Shown in pieces: positions 6,064-14,394 of a DNA stretch of 52,099 nt. The stretch's first letter is position 1, and the number at the start of each line of letters is the position of its first letter. A program made the translations under genes and the position numbers. Below the pieces are notes generated by a model. It was not told the DNA's origin, made no database searches, and was given only the letters and a program-made list of their open reading frames with translations. The stretch lies in the NCBI GenBank assembly GCA_949840885.1, contig CATKYJ010000031.1:1-52099 (forward strand), read 5' to 3'. The DNA is from an uncultured Acetatifactor sp. GTDB lineage: Bacteria > Bacillota > Clostridia > Lachnospirales > Lachnospiraceae.

Positions 6064-8802
6064 CTAATCTTCTACCCGCATCATGGCAATCAGCTTCACA
6101 ATCATATCCCCGGTTCCCACATTGTAACCGGCCACACTGTAAATTCCCCGCATTCTTTGGTCAATCAGCACTGCCAGCGGCAGCTTTCCCGGTTCCAGGT
6201 ACAGACTGCGGGCCAAAGCCTCCATGTTGGCCCCGAAATCATCATACAACAGCCGTATCTTCGGCAGCACCTCCAACACTCGCCTGCACGCAGGATTTTC
6301 CCGCATCTGCGGGCGGGCAGCCACCAGGAACAAGCCGGCCCTTATTGCCGCGTAGCTTTCCCTGCGCTGGTATATCTCGTTCAAAATGTGCTCCGTAGGC
6401 TCCTCGTCCTCTCCCAGCCAGATGAACAGGCCTCCGGTTTCTTTCACGAGATCCGAGATACTGGCTTCCTCTCCGTCCTCCGTTTTCATGGCAAAGTTTG
6501 TAATGGAGAAGTCTGTCAGCATGTCTGACGGATTTGCTTCCGCCAACTCCAGACGGATTTCCCGCTCCTCCCCCTCTCTCAGCTCGAAACAGAACTGTTT
6601 TGCCAGGAGATTGCCGTTTGGGAGGCGGTTTGCGGTCAATACCCGGTATCTTCCCGGGGTAACGGAAACGGATTCTCCAAAGTGCTCCTGGCTCCAGGGC
6701 GCCCGTCCCAGGATTTGACAGGCATCTCTGGTAAAGCGTGCCAACGTCCAGTTTCCGGAATAATTCCATTCGATATCCTTTTGTCCGGTAACTACAATCC
6801 GGCCGGTTCCGCCATGGAACTCCAGCGGAATAAAGCATCCGTCCGATTCACACATGGCTGTCTTCTTTTCGGACAATACTGCCGTTTCACTGCCCCCATT
6901 CTGTTTTCTGCCAGAACTCACCCAAGCTTGCGGCAGCCCCTCCACAGGATCCAGCCTGGCGGGTATTCCCAAAGTCCTCAGAATCTGTATACAGACCACT
7001 CTTTGAGTAAGCCTGCTCCCATAGCCGCTCCTTAGCGCGCCTGCCGCGGAGGTGACAAGGTCTCCGTACTCGACCTTTTGATCGGATACGATTCTTTCCT
7101 TTACCAACCGCCATGCAACAGCCGGATCCTGGCGGATTTCCTCCGCCAGGTTTCTGCCTTCCAAAGTCCCCTCCCGCTCCAGCCAGCCGCGGATGAATCC
7201 CCTGAAAGGACGAAGCATTTCGTTCTCTACCCTTGGACAGAGAAGATAGGGCACAAGCAGCGAGTCCTGGTAAATCTCTGTCCAGGCGGCCGCCTCCAGG
7301 CAGCTCTCTTCCAATAGATCAGCCGTGATATCACGATAGTCCTTTTCCCGCAGGCTCTCCAGCACTGCAAGTTTCCACCTTTCCGGATAGGCTCCATCAG
7401 CAGGCTTTGACAGAAATTCCACTATCTCCCCCTGATTCCTGCAGGCCTTTTTCATAATGGCAATAGCTCTGTCCCGTTCACCGGCCTTCATCCCCTCCGT
7501 CACCTGCCCGGCTAATTCCCTGTCATAAAAACGGCTTTCTTTTTCCCGGCGCAGACGATTCATCTCCTCCAATCGTTTTCTGCCCCTGCTTTTTTCTTGT
7601 TCCGACAGGATGGCGCAGTGTTGAACAGAATCCCCGGGAGCAGAAAAAGTCATGCTTTCCCATGTGTCCAGCGGCGGCAATGTAACGCCCAAAATAATCT
7701 CGCAGCATTTCCTCTGCCTGGTATCTGCCAACGCCTCCCCATACACGCCATCTTTTGACGCTGTGATATGGAGACTGCCCAATCCTGTCCGAAGGAAGCA
7801 TCTTCCCTTTTCGTCTGTAAGGGCAGAGGCTATCTCCCCATAGGCTGCACCATTCATAACTTCAAATCGTACTGTCGTATCCGGCTGTGGCCTGCCCGAT
7901 TTATCGTACACGGCCACTTCCTGCTCTGCAGTCACAGCATAGCGCCCTATGTGGTTTTGTACATGGCACATATCATCGCTGGGCAGTACCTGCGGCATCT
8001 CTGTCTCTATGTCCTCTTCCTCCACCGGAAGCAGCCACTTGGAACGCACTAACATGGCTCTGGAGGATGCCCCCAAAAACCAGCCTTTATTCAGGATCTC
8101 CTCCGGCTCACAGGCACCGAAAAACACCCACTCTCCGCCGCACCAGGCCTCCACCCAGGCGTGGTTATCGTCGCAGTGGGACCATAGGGGCACATACACC
8201 TGCCTGGCCGGAATGCCGAGACTGCGAAGTACCGATACCACAAAGGTAGATTCCTCCCCACAGCGGCCGTAAGCGCAGTTGTATACGCTCATGGGGCTGG
8301 CCGTCCGCTCATCGGTTGCTCTGTATGTAACCTGAGAGGCGCACCAGTAGTTGACTTCCATCACAGCCTGCCGCATATCCATTCCGGCAATTCTATCCTT
8401 TAACTCTCTGTAAAAGTATGCCCGGTGTTCTGTTATATTCTCATTGTTTACCCGATGATGAAGTACATATCCGGCAAACAGCCTCTCCGGAACACAGCCG
8501 GCAAAGGGACCTTTTTCCCACAGGAAAGCTCCGTGTCTGGCGAATGCCTGGAAAAGCTCCGCCGGATAGTCCACCGCATCGCTCACTGGCATGGAAGCGT
8601 ACAGGCATTTCAGGGCTTCCGCCACATGAATGTGGCTTTCCTGCCTCTCCTGCTTCCATCCATTCTCTTCCTCCGGCCCAGAAAGTGCCTGCACCATGTG
8701 AGCCACCTGCGCTGCCTTTTCCGCACAGCCTCCTGCTTCCATGCGCACAAGCTGTTCTCTGAACGGCGCCTCCATTTTTTTCATCATTTGGCGCGTAAAC
8801 AT
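6064..8802 (-). CDS. Large transglutaminase-like cysteine protease-fold protein with thioredoxin-like C-terminus
   Basis: A 912-residue protein with no clear signal peptide. A transglutaminase-like core lies at about residues 140-270: SPMSVYNCAYGRCGEES carries the nucleophile cysteine (about C181), DDNHAWVEAW the histidine (about H214), and FFGACEPEE the third-residue region, which differs from the usual Asp motif. A beta-rich segment at about 285-365 (VAVYDKSGRPQPDTTVRFEV) looks like a carboxypeptidase-regulatory or Ig-like fold. The last 130 residues (SISDLVKETGGLFIWLGEDE through PLAVLIDQRMRGIYSVAGYN) resemble a thioredoxin/peroxiredoxin fold without a CXXC motif. ATG 8802 is preceded by GGGAGGATACTT; the frame is open to 8862 but without a better site. 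It is a single-gene unit; the substrate is unknown. Confidence 0.75.
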   Translation of the reverse strand: MFTRQMMKKMEAPFREQLVRMEAGGCAEKAAQVAHMVQALSGPEEENGWKQERQESHIHVAEALKCLYASMPVSDAVDYPAELFQAFARHGAFLWEKGPFAGCVPERLFAGYVLHHRVNNENITEHRAYFYRELKDRIAGMDMRQAVMEVNYWCASQVTYRATDERTASPMSVYNCAYGRCGEESTFVVSVLRSLGIPARQVYVPLWSHCDDNHAWVEAWCGGEWVFFGACEPEEILNKGWFLGASSRAMLVRSKWLLPVEEEDIETEMPQVLPSDDMCHVQNHIGRYAVTAEQEVAVYDKSGRPQPDTTVRFEVMNGAAYGEIASALTDEKGRCFLRTGLGSLHITASKDGVYGEALADTRQRKCCEIILGVTLPPLDTWESMTFSAPGDSVQHCAILSEQEKSRGRKRLEEMNRLRREKESRFYDRELAGQVTEGMKAGERDRAIAIMKKACRNQGEIVEFLSKPADGAYPERWKLAVLESLREKDYRDITADLLEESCLEAAAWTEIYQDSLLVPYLLCPRVENEMLRPFRGFIRGWLEREGTLEGRNLAEEIRQDPAVAWRLVKERIVSDQKVEYGDLVTSAAGALRSGYGSRLTQRVVCIQILRTLGIPARLDPVEGLPQAWVSSGRKQNGGSETAVLSEKKTAMCESDGCFIPLEFHGGTGRIVVTGQKDIEWNYSGNWTLARFTRDACQILGRAPWSQEHFGESVSVTPGRYRVLTANRLPNGNLLAKQFCFELREGEEREIRLELAEANPSDMLTDFSITNFAMKTEDGEEASISDLVKETGGLFIWLGEDEEPTEHILNEIYQRRESYAAIRAGLFLVAARPQMRENPACRRVLEVLPKIRLLYDDFGANMEALARSLYLEPGKLPLAVLIDQRMRGIYSVAGYNVGTGDMIVKLIAMMRVED

Positions 8803-8872
8803 AAGTATCCTCCCTTTCACATTCACAAATCGCCTTTTACTCCGTAAACCTTGCAGCGGCAATTTATGCGCT

Positions 8873-9551
8873 TCACTTTTCCCCTGATCTTTCTTCCTGT
8901 AACCGCTTTATCATTTCCTCTGCAAGCCGAAGCTTTTCCTCCGCTCTTTCTGCTCTTTGCTGTTCTTCTGCTCTCTGCCGCTGTTCTTCTGCCTTCTGCT
9001 TATGCATCTCTTCTGTCACTGCCTCCTATCCGGCTGCCCAGCCGGATATCCGCTGTCCATTCCGACCTCCCCTCATAATATAGCTTATCAGAAGCACGTA
9101 TTATGCTTCTGATAAAAGGCGCGTCCTTTGCGCCGCGTTCGATTATAGGAAGCTGTACTTGCTTCCTATAATACAATCGGAATAATCACGGGATATCGGA
9201 ATCCTTTCCGGCCACTACATCTTTCTTTCACTGCCTCCCTCTCCCTGCGGTACTCTGTCCATATGCATACCATGTACCGCAACAACTGCATAGACACATC
9301 ATAATCCACAAAGCTTTTATGTTCTATGAGGGAAACCAGGAAAGGCGGTTCATTGCTTCCGGTCTTCTTTCCCTTTTCAATATCAAGAATCCATATCTTC
9401 TTTACAGTATCGGAATCGAACTCCATGCCCAGATAAGGATGGTACCGTTCCGTAACGTCTTCGATATCCTCCGGCTGTAATTCACTGTTACTTTCCGAGT
9501 CCTCCCCGCCTGTCCGTTCATGGCAGACAATCCGTTTTCGTTTTTTTCCAT
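8873..9551 (-). pseudogene. Decayed Rpn-family nuclease (PD-(D/E)XK) gene
   Basis: Pieces of the protein at 31032-32198 are recognisable in different frames. A start MEKNENG (ATG 9551) is out of frame with ELQPEDIEDVTERYHPYLG, which continues into FDSDTVKKIWILDIEKG, SLIEHKSFVDYDVSMQLLRY and the YPVIIPIV segment. A 91-base insertion (9081-9171) then interrupts the gene; YEGRSEWTADIRLGSRIG resumes after it, and after a large deletion only the coiled-coil tail (AERAEEKLRLAEEMIKRLQ) remains up to a TGA at 8873-8875. Compared with the intact copy it has lost the N-terminal NIFDDPVLCAQFLRDNF block and roughly 150 central codons. Its promoter is still intact. It cannot make a working nuclease. Confidence 0.85.
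9081..9171. mobile_element. 91-bp insertion made of three hairpins, inside the Rpn pseudogene
   Basis: Aligning the pseudogene with the intact paralogue places the insertion between CCTCATAATA (to 9080) and TACAATCGG (from 9172). It consists of three perfect stem-loops: 9085-9115 (12-bp stem), 9118-9134 (5-bp stem) and 9143-9171 (11-bp stem). All three have seven-base loops. There is no coding capacity. A non-autonomous palindromic element is the best explanation; no second copy was seen in the window. Confidence 0.6.
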
Positions 9552-9735
9552 GCCTCCTGTTCCTCTACAGACAGGAGAAAGCGCCTTTCGCCTGTCTGTA
9601 TCTTGTTTTATTGTCCCTTTTGAATAAATGGCGAAAAGCCGATATATGGAAACACTGTATTTCCATTGTAGTGAATATAGATGTTTTATTCGGAATGCAA
9701 ATGACATTGCTCCGATTGTTTTATCCTGTGCAATC

Positions 9736-9782
9736 CACAAATTCACAAATCCCCGGACACGGCTTTGTGAATTTGTGTTTTT
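9736..9782 (+). other. Strong hairpin with T-run upstream of the malic enzyme promoter
   Basis: CACAAATTCACAA (9736-9748) pairs perfectly with 9765-9777 around a 16-base loop and is followed by TTTTT. On the plus strand it has the form of a terminator, though no plus-strand gene ends nearby. On the minus strand it falls in the leader of the decayed Rpn gene. It would insulate either direction. Confidence 0.55.
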
Positions 9783-9811
9783 ACTATAGCATAAAAAGAC
9801 TATATTCGCAA
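9783..9811 (-). promoter_or_regulatory. Surviving promoter of the Rpn pseudogene
   Basis: Minus strand TTGCGA (9806-9811), 17-base spacer, TATAGT (9783-9788). The intact Rpn copy has the matching element (32380-32408, TTGCAT-17-TATGGT), and the sequence next to the -10 box is alike in both. It is divergent from the malic enzyme promoter. Confidence 0.6.
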
Positions 9812-9847
9812 GCCCGGAATCAAAAAGGAATCAAAAATATAAAAAAC

Positions 9848-9876
9848 TTGCGAAAGACGGCAAACTATTATATGAT
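9848..9876 (+). promoter_or_regulatory. Promoter of the malic enzyme gene
   Basis: TTGCGA (9848-9853), 17-base spacer, TATGAT (9871-9876), about 55 bases before the start codon. Confidence 0.7.
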
Positions 9877-9931
9877 ACTGGTAGTCGGGCTATATATGCC
9901 ATTATCAGCCAAACAGAAAAGAGGTAGACCA

Positions 9932-11083
9932 ATGACAAACAATGAGAAGTCTCTTATGATGCACGAACAGTGGAACGGCAAGCTGGAAATCGTATCCAAA
10001 GCTCCTGTGAAATCCAGGGAGGATCTGGCAATCGCCTACACCCCGGGCGTGGCAGAGCCCTGCAAGGTCATCGCCAGGGACAAAGAAGAAGCATACAAGT
10101 ACACCATGAAAGCCAACACCGTGGCTGTGGTTTCCGACGGAAGCGCTGTTTTAGGGCTGGGCAATATCGGCCCCCATGCCGCCATGCCCGTCATGGAGGG
10201 GAAAGCCGTTCTCTTCAAAGAATTCGGCGGGGTCAATGCCGTCCCCATCTGCCTGGACACACAGGATACCGAGGAAATCATCAAAGCCGTCATGTGGCTG
10301 GCTCCCGCTTTCGGCGGCATCAATCTGGAGGATATCAGCGCCCCCAGGTGTTTTGAGATTGAAGAAAGACTGAACGCGGCTCTGGATATCCCGGTTTTCC
10401 ATGACGATCAGCACGGCACCGCCATCGTTGTGCTGGCAGGCATCATCAATGCCCTGAAAGTCGTGGACAAACGAAAGGAAGATTGCCGTGTGGTCGTAAA
10501 CGGGGCCGGCAGCGCAGGTGTAGCTATCACGAAACTGCTGCTGACCTATGGTTTCTCTAACATCCTCATGTGCGATAAAGTGGGCATCCTCTCCAAGACC
10601 ACAGAGGGCCTGAACTGGATGCAGCAGAAAATGACGGAGGTCACCAATCCGGCAGGCGAGATCGGCACCCTGGCCGATGCTCTCAAAGGAGCGGACATCT
10701 TTGTGGGAGTATCCGCCCCCAATATCGTCACGGCCGAAATGGTGCGCTCCATGAACCATGACGCCATCCTGTTTGCCATGGCCAATCCTGTGCCGGAGAT
10801 TATGCCGGATGTGGCAAAAGCCGCAGGCGCCCGGGTGGTGGGCACCGGACGCAGCGATTTCCCCAATCAGGTGAACAATGTGGTGGCGTTCCCCGGCATC
10901 TTCAAGGGCGCGCTGGAGGGACGGGCTTCCCAGATCACAGAAGAAATGAAACTGGCCGCCGCGGAGGCTATTGCAGCCCTGGTGCCGACAGAAGAGCTGA
11001 ACGAGGACAACATTATGCCGGAGGCTTTCAATCCAAAAGTAGCCGAGCTGGTGGCGGAAGCGGTAAAATCCCATATCCGCTAA
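9932..11083 (+). CDS. Malic enzyme (oxaloacetate-decarboxylating malate dehydrogenase)
   Basis: A 383-residue short bacterial malic enzyme that converts L-malate to pyruvate and CO2 with reduction of NAD(P). The N-terminal malic domain has SREDLAIAYTPGVAEPC and the metal-binding and catalytic region LEDISAPRCFEIEE plus PVFHDDQHGTA. The NAD-binding domain has VVVNGAGSAGVAITKLLL and ILFAMANPVPEI. The frame is open back to 9611, but ATG 9932 has AGAGGT six bases upstream, lies after a clear promoter, and gives the standard N-terminus. The cofactor preference is not decided. The DUF4364 gene follows in the same direction after about 130 bases. Confidence 0.95.
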   Translation: MTNNEKSLMMHEQWNGKLEIVSKAPVKSREDLAIAYTPGVAEPCKVIARDKEEAYKYTMKANTVAVVSDGSAVLGLGNIGPHAAMPVMEGKAVLFKEFGGVNAVPICLDTQDTEEIIKAVMWLAPAFGGINLEDISAPRCFEIEERLNAALDIPVFHDDQHGTAIVVLAGIINALKVVDKRKEDCRVVVNGAGSAGVAITKLLLTYGFSNILMCDKVGILSKTTEGLNWMQQKMTEVTNPAGEIGTLADALKGADIFVGVSAPNIVTAEMVRSMNHDAILFAMANPVPEIMPDVAKAAGARVVGTGRSDFPNQVNNVVAFPGIFKGALEGRASQITEEMKLAAAEAIAALVPTEELNEDNIMPEAFNPKVAELVAEAVKSHIR

Positions 11084-11215
11084 CGGTACCCGCAAACTGC
11101 GTCCGGGCTTGAAAGCACCGCGCCAAAATCCGTATGCTCCGGAAAAGGCGGCAATGCTGCCCCTCTCCGGAAAAGACAAATACAGAATTTACGGCTAGAA
11201 AAGGAAGTGTGGGAA

Positions 11216-11734
11216 ATGTTGCAGGATCCACTGACCCTCTACAAATTAATCGTGCTGTATATGCTGGACCGGGTCAACTTTCCTATGACCAACGCCCAGG
11301 TCAGCGATTATATTCTGGAAAAAGAATACACCAATTATCTCACTCTCCAGCAGGTTATCAATGAGCTCACAGAAGCACATATGATCGCCCAGGAGACCAT
11401 CCGCAACCGCACCCATCTGTCCATCACGGCGGAGGGGCGGGAGACTCTGCGCTTTTTCCGGAACCTGATCAATTACGGCATCAAGCAGGATATCGATAAC
11501 TATTTTAGGGAAAACGAATATGTGCTGCGCAATGAGGTCTCCGTGCTGGGTGACTATTACTACACTGCCAGAGCCGGAGGATATGAAGCCCATCTGGTGG
11601 CAAAGGACAAAGATATCAATCTGGTGGACATCCGGATATCCGTGCCTACAGAGGAAATCGCCGAAGCCATCTGCAACAAATGGCAGGAGAAAAATCAGGA
11701 AATCTACCAATACCTGGTGGAGAAGCTTTTTTAG
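11216..11734 (+). CDS. DUF4364 family protein
   Basis: A 172-residue protein of the DUF4364 family, common in Clostridia. The N-terminal 70 residues read as a winged-helix domain (DPLTLYKLIVLYML, then FPMTNAQVSDYILEKEYTNY) and suggest a DNA-binding role; the C-terminal part is mixed alpha/beta (RAGGYEAHLVAKDKDINLVD). A GTG at 11207 is possible, but ATG 11216 has AAGGAAG eight bases upstream and matches the family's usual start, so it is preferred. The target is unknown. It ends at a terminator shared with the convergent rarA. Confidence 0.8.
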   Translation: MLQDPLTLYKLIVLYMLDRVNFPMTNAQVSDYILEKEYTNYLTLQQVINELTEAHMIAQETIRNRTHLSITAEGRETLRFFRNLINYGIKQDIDNYFRENEYVLRNEVSVLGDYYYTARAGGYEAHLVAKDKDINLVDIRISVPTEEIAEAICNKWQEKNQEIYQYLVEKLF

Positions 11735-11742
11735 ACATGGAA

Positions 11743-11775
11743 AGAGGCGCAGGTTCTACTCCTGCGCCTCTCTTT
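11743..11775. terminator. Bidirectional terminator between the DUF4364 gene and rarA
   Basis: AGAGGCGCAGG (11743-11753) pairs with CCTGCGCCTCT (11761-11771) around a seven-base loop, followed by TTTT; an A-run on the other side serves the minus strand. The stem overlaps the last codons of rarA. Confidence 0.85.
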
Positions 11776-13090
11776 TGATTCTTTGCATATGCTCCCGTAT
11801 CTTCGCCTCATAGCCGTTGCCGGAGGGCTTGTAGAATTCTCTTCCGTCCAGCTCATAGGGCAGATATTGCTGCCTGACATAATGATTGGGATAGTCGTGG
11901 GCATATTTATATCCGGTGCCCCGGCCCAGCTTTGCAGCCCCTTTGTAATGGGCGTCCTGCAGATGAGCGGGAATGGGCAGGTTTCCGGTACGCCCTACCT
12001 CTTCCATGGCCGCAAAGATAGCGTTGCAGGCCGCATTGCTCTTCGGAGCACTGGCCACATAAGCCGCAGCCTGAGCTAAAATGATCTGGGCCTCCGGCAT
12101 GCCGATGCGCTCTACGGCCAGAGAGGCATTAGTGGCCACCACCAAAGCCTGGGGATCCGCATTTCCCACGTCTTCCGCGGCGCAGATCATGATGCGTCTG
12201 GCCACAAAGGCAACATTTTCTCCCGCATAAAGCATCCTGGCAAGGTAGTACACAGCCGCGTCCGGGTCGGAGCCCCGCATGCTCTTGATAAATGCGGAAA
12301 TGGTATCATAATGGTTGTCCCCGGACTTATCGTACCGGGCCGCCCGTTTCTGGATACACTCCTGCGCCACATCCAGGGTGATGTGAATCTTGCCGTCTTC
12401 GCTGCGTCCCGTGCTCATGATCCCCAGCTCAATGGCATTCAGTGCATGCCTGGCATCTCCGCCGGAGATGTCCGCCAAAAAGTCCAGAGCATCCTCGTCA
12501 ATCACCGCGCCGTAAGCCCCCATGCCCCGGTCCGTGTCATAGACTGCCTTTCTTAAGAGCTCCCTGACGGCCTCCATGGGAATGGGCTTCAGTTCAAAAA
12601 TGATGGAGCGGGAAAGCAATGCCCCATTCACCTCAAAATAAGGATTCTCCGTGGTAGCGCCTATCAATATGACGGTTCCGTCTTCCACAAAAGGCAGCAG
12701 ATAGTCCTGCTGGGCCTTATTGAAGCGGTGTATCTCATCGATGAAGAGGATGGTGCGTTTGCCGTACATCCCCTGGATTTCCTTGGCTTTCGCCACCACT
12801 TCCTCCATGTCTTTCTTCCCGGCCACAGTTGCGTTGATTTGGGTGAATTCAGCGCTGGTGGTGCTGGCGATGACCTTGGCCAAAGTGGTCTTGCCCGTGC
12901 CGGGAGGGCCGTAAAAAATCACGGAACTGATTTTATCCGCCTGAATGGCCCGGTAGAGCAGCTTGTCCTTGCCGATGATATGCTCCTGCCCCGCCACCTC
13001 GTCCAGGGTCCGGGGGCGCATCCTGGCCGCCAGGGGAGCCTCCTTTTCCATGTCATTGCTTCGCATGTAGTCAAATATGTTCATGTCCAT
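11756..13090 (-). CDS. rarA: RarA/MgsA replication-associated recombination ATPase
   Basis: A 444-residue AAA+ ATPase of the RarA (MgsA, Mgs1/WRNIP1) family, which acts at stalled replication forks. Walker A is IFYGPPGTGKTTLAK (about residues 48-62), Walker B ILFIDEIHRFNK, and sensor 1 lies near VILIGATTENP. The C-terminal tetramerisation region includes GNLPIPAHLQDAHYKGAAKLG and YANHYV-like residues (DYPNHYVRQQYLP). A TTG at 13126 extends the frame, but MDMNIFDYMR at 13090 is the more usual N-terminus; its ribosome site is weak (GGGGACGG), so the start is uncertain. It is convergent with the DUF4364 gene. Confidence 0.93.
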   Translation of the reverse strand: MDMNIFDYMRSNDMEKEAPLAARMRPRTLDEVAGQEHIIGKDKLLYRAIQADKISSVIFYGPPGTGKTTLAKVIASTTSAEFTQINATVAGKKDMEEVVAKAKEIQGMYGKRTILFIDEIHRFNKAQQDYLLPFVEDGTVILIGATTENPYFEVNGALLSRSIIFELKPIPMEAVRELLRKAVYDTDRGMGAYGAVIDEDALDFLADISGGDARHALNAIELGIMSTGRSEDGKIHITLDVAQECIQKRAARYDKSGDNHYDTISAFIKSMRGSDPDAAVYYLARMLYAGENVAFVARRIMICAAEDVGNADPQALVVATNASLAVERIGMPEAQIILAQAAAYVASAPKSNAACNAIFAAMEEVGRTGNLPIPAHLQDAHYKGAAKLGRGTGYKYAHDYPNHYVRQQYLPYELDGREFYKPSGNGYEAKIREHMQRIKREAQE

Positions 13091-13178
13091 GCCGTCTTTT
13101 ACCGTCCCCCATCTGTTCCCTTTCAATCCTAATCCCTGGTTCCTCCGTATGCATCCCAGAAGTGAACCAATCCCCTGG

Positions 13179-14201
13179 TCACCGCTTCAGATACACCTCA
13201 TTCTCATGGACGGTGACTGAGCCAAGGCTGCGCAGGAAACTGGAAATCCGGCTGTAGCCGAACTGCTTGTAGTCAAGCTGCTTGTACTTTTTGTGCAATT
13301 CATCGTTTAGGCTGGCCAGATTTTCCACCATGCCCCCGTTCTTTTCGATCATCCGGCAGATTTCCCGTTCCAGTTCCTCCTTGGTCAGAGTGGAACGACG
13401 CTCTACATAATACTGGTTGCTGATCTTCTTCACATGGAGGTCGGTAAGCTCCTGGTCTATCATGGTGCTCAGCTTGGAGTACCCGTAATTTCGCACGTCA
13501 AAATCCGAAAATTTGTCATTCAGGCGATTCCCCAGTTGGGCCAGGTCCACATGTTTTCCGCCGTTCTCATTGATCAGGGTAAGAATCACCTGGCGCACCT
13601 CCGCCAGCGAAGTCACGTTCTGCTCGTCAGTACAGGCACTGTCCGCCTGGCTGCCATACCCCGCTGCTTTGGAGCCCTTTTCGCCCGAAACGCTGCGCTC
13701 TTCGGATACGCTGCCCGCTCTGGCTGGCAGGGCCTCAATATTCTGCTCCGCCACCAGATTCAAATGAATGAACCTGTTGCATGCCCGGGTCAGCGCCAGC
13801 GGCGTCTTGGACTCTCCCATGCCCAGCACGAACATGTTCTCCTCCCGCAGGCGCATGGCAAGCCTGGTGAAGTCGCTGTCGCTGGTGACCAGGCAGAAGC
13901 CCTGCACCTTATTCTTATACAGAATGTCCATGGCGTCTATCACCATGGCCATGTCCGTGGCGTTCTTTCCCGTAGTATAGGAGAACTGCTGCACCGGCAT
14001 GATGGAATATTCCAGGAGCATCCCCTCCGACCAGCCGTTCCCTTTCGACCAGTTGCCGTAGATGCGCCGGTAGCTGGTGGAGCCGTACTTCTCCAACTCC
14101 TCAAATATGGTGACCGCGTACTTCGAACTGATATTGTCAGCATCAATCAGCACAGCAAACTGCATTTTCTCATTGGACATTGATTCCATGATTTCTTCCA
14201 T
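13179..14201 (-). CDS. NYN-domain nuclease-like protein with two OST-HTH/LOTUS domains
   Basis: About 340 residues. The N-terminal NYN (PIN-like, LabA/DUF88) domain contains FAVLIDADNISSKY, GKNATDMAMVIDAMD and FCLVTSDSDFTRLAMRLRE, which supply the conserved acidic residues expected to bind metal. A variable serine/glycine linker follows. Two OST-HTH (LOTUS) repeats then occur in tandem: LAQLGNRLNDKFSDFDVRNYGYSKL and LASLNDELHKKYKQLDYKQFGYSRI, given here in part. Such proteins are thought to act on RNA. The frame opens at 14315, but the promoter at 14304-14313 rules out that start; ATG 14201 (GGGGAA upstream) is chosen and ATG 14189 is also possible. Confidence 0.85.
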   Translation of the reverse strand: MEEIMESMSNEKMQFAVLIDADNISSKYAVTIFEELEKYGSTSYRRIYGNWSKGNGWSEGMLLEYSIMPVQQFSYTTGKNATDMAMVIDAMDILYKNKVQGFCLVTSDSDFTRLAMRLREENMFVLGMGESKTPLALTRACNRFIHLNLVAEQNIEALPARAGSVSEERSVSGEKGSKAAGYGSQADSACTDEQNVTSLAEVRQVILTLINENGGKHVDLAQLGNRLNDKFSDFDVRNYGYSKLSTMIDQELTDLHVKKISNQYYVERRSTLTKEELEREICRMIEKNGGMVENLASLNDELHKKYKQLDYKQFGYSRISSFLRSLGSVTVHENEVYLKR

Positions 14202-14303
14202 AAATTCCCCATACCTTTCCGTGAGCCGCCTGACCGTCCCATTCCTGATTCCCCTGGACGACTTGCCCTGCGAATGTGCCCTCTGCCGATTTCCTTTTTT
14301 AAA

Positions 14304-14313
14304 AGTATAACAC
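14304..14313 (-). promoter_or_regulatory. Extended -10 promoter of the NYN/LOTUS gene
   Basis: The minus strand reads TGTTATACT (TG at 14311-14312, TATACT at 14304-14309). The -35 region is A-rich without a good match, as is common for extended -10 promoters. It predicts a start near 14298, which supports the downstream ATG. Confidence 0.5.
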
Positions 14314-14394
14314 ATTCCCTGGCTTTTTTCTATCTTTTTCTCTATTCCGGCATGAGTCTGGCGTGAGTCTTTTATCGTTTTTTCACAACTGCGG

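Noticed and set aside
9736..9782. Terminator of a plus-strand gene upstream of the malic enzyme
   Set aside because: The structure is terminator-like, but no plus-strand gene ends before it; it is reported as a hairpin only.
10151..11179. Long open frame on the minus strand across the malic enzyme gene
   Set aside because: It mirrors the malic enzyme gene, has no ribosome site and no recognisable domain; the plus-strand frame is clearly the gene.
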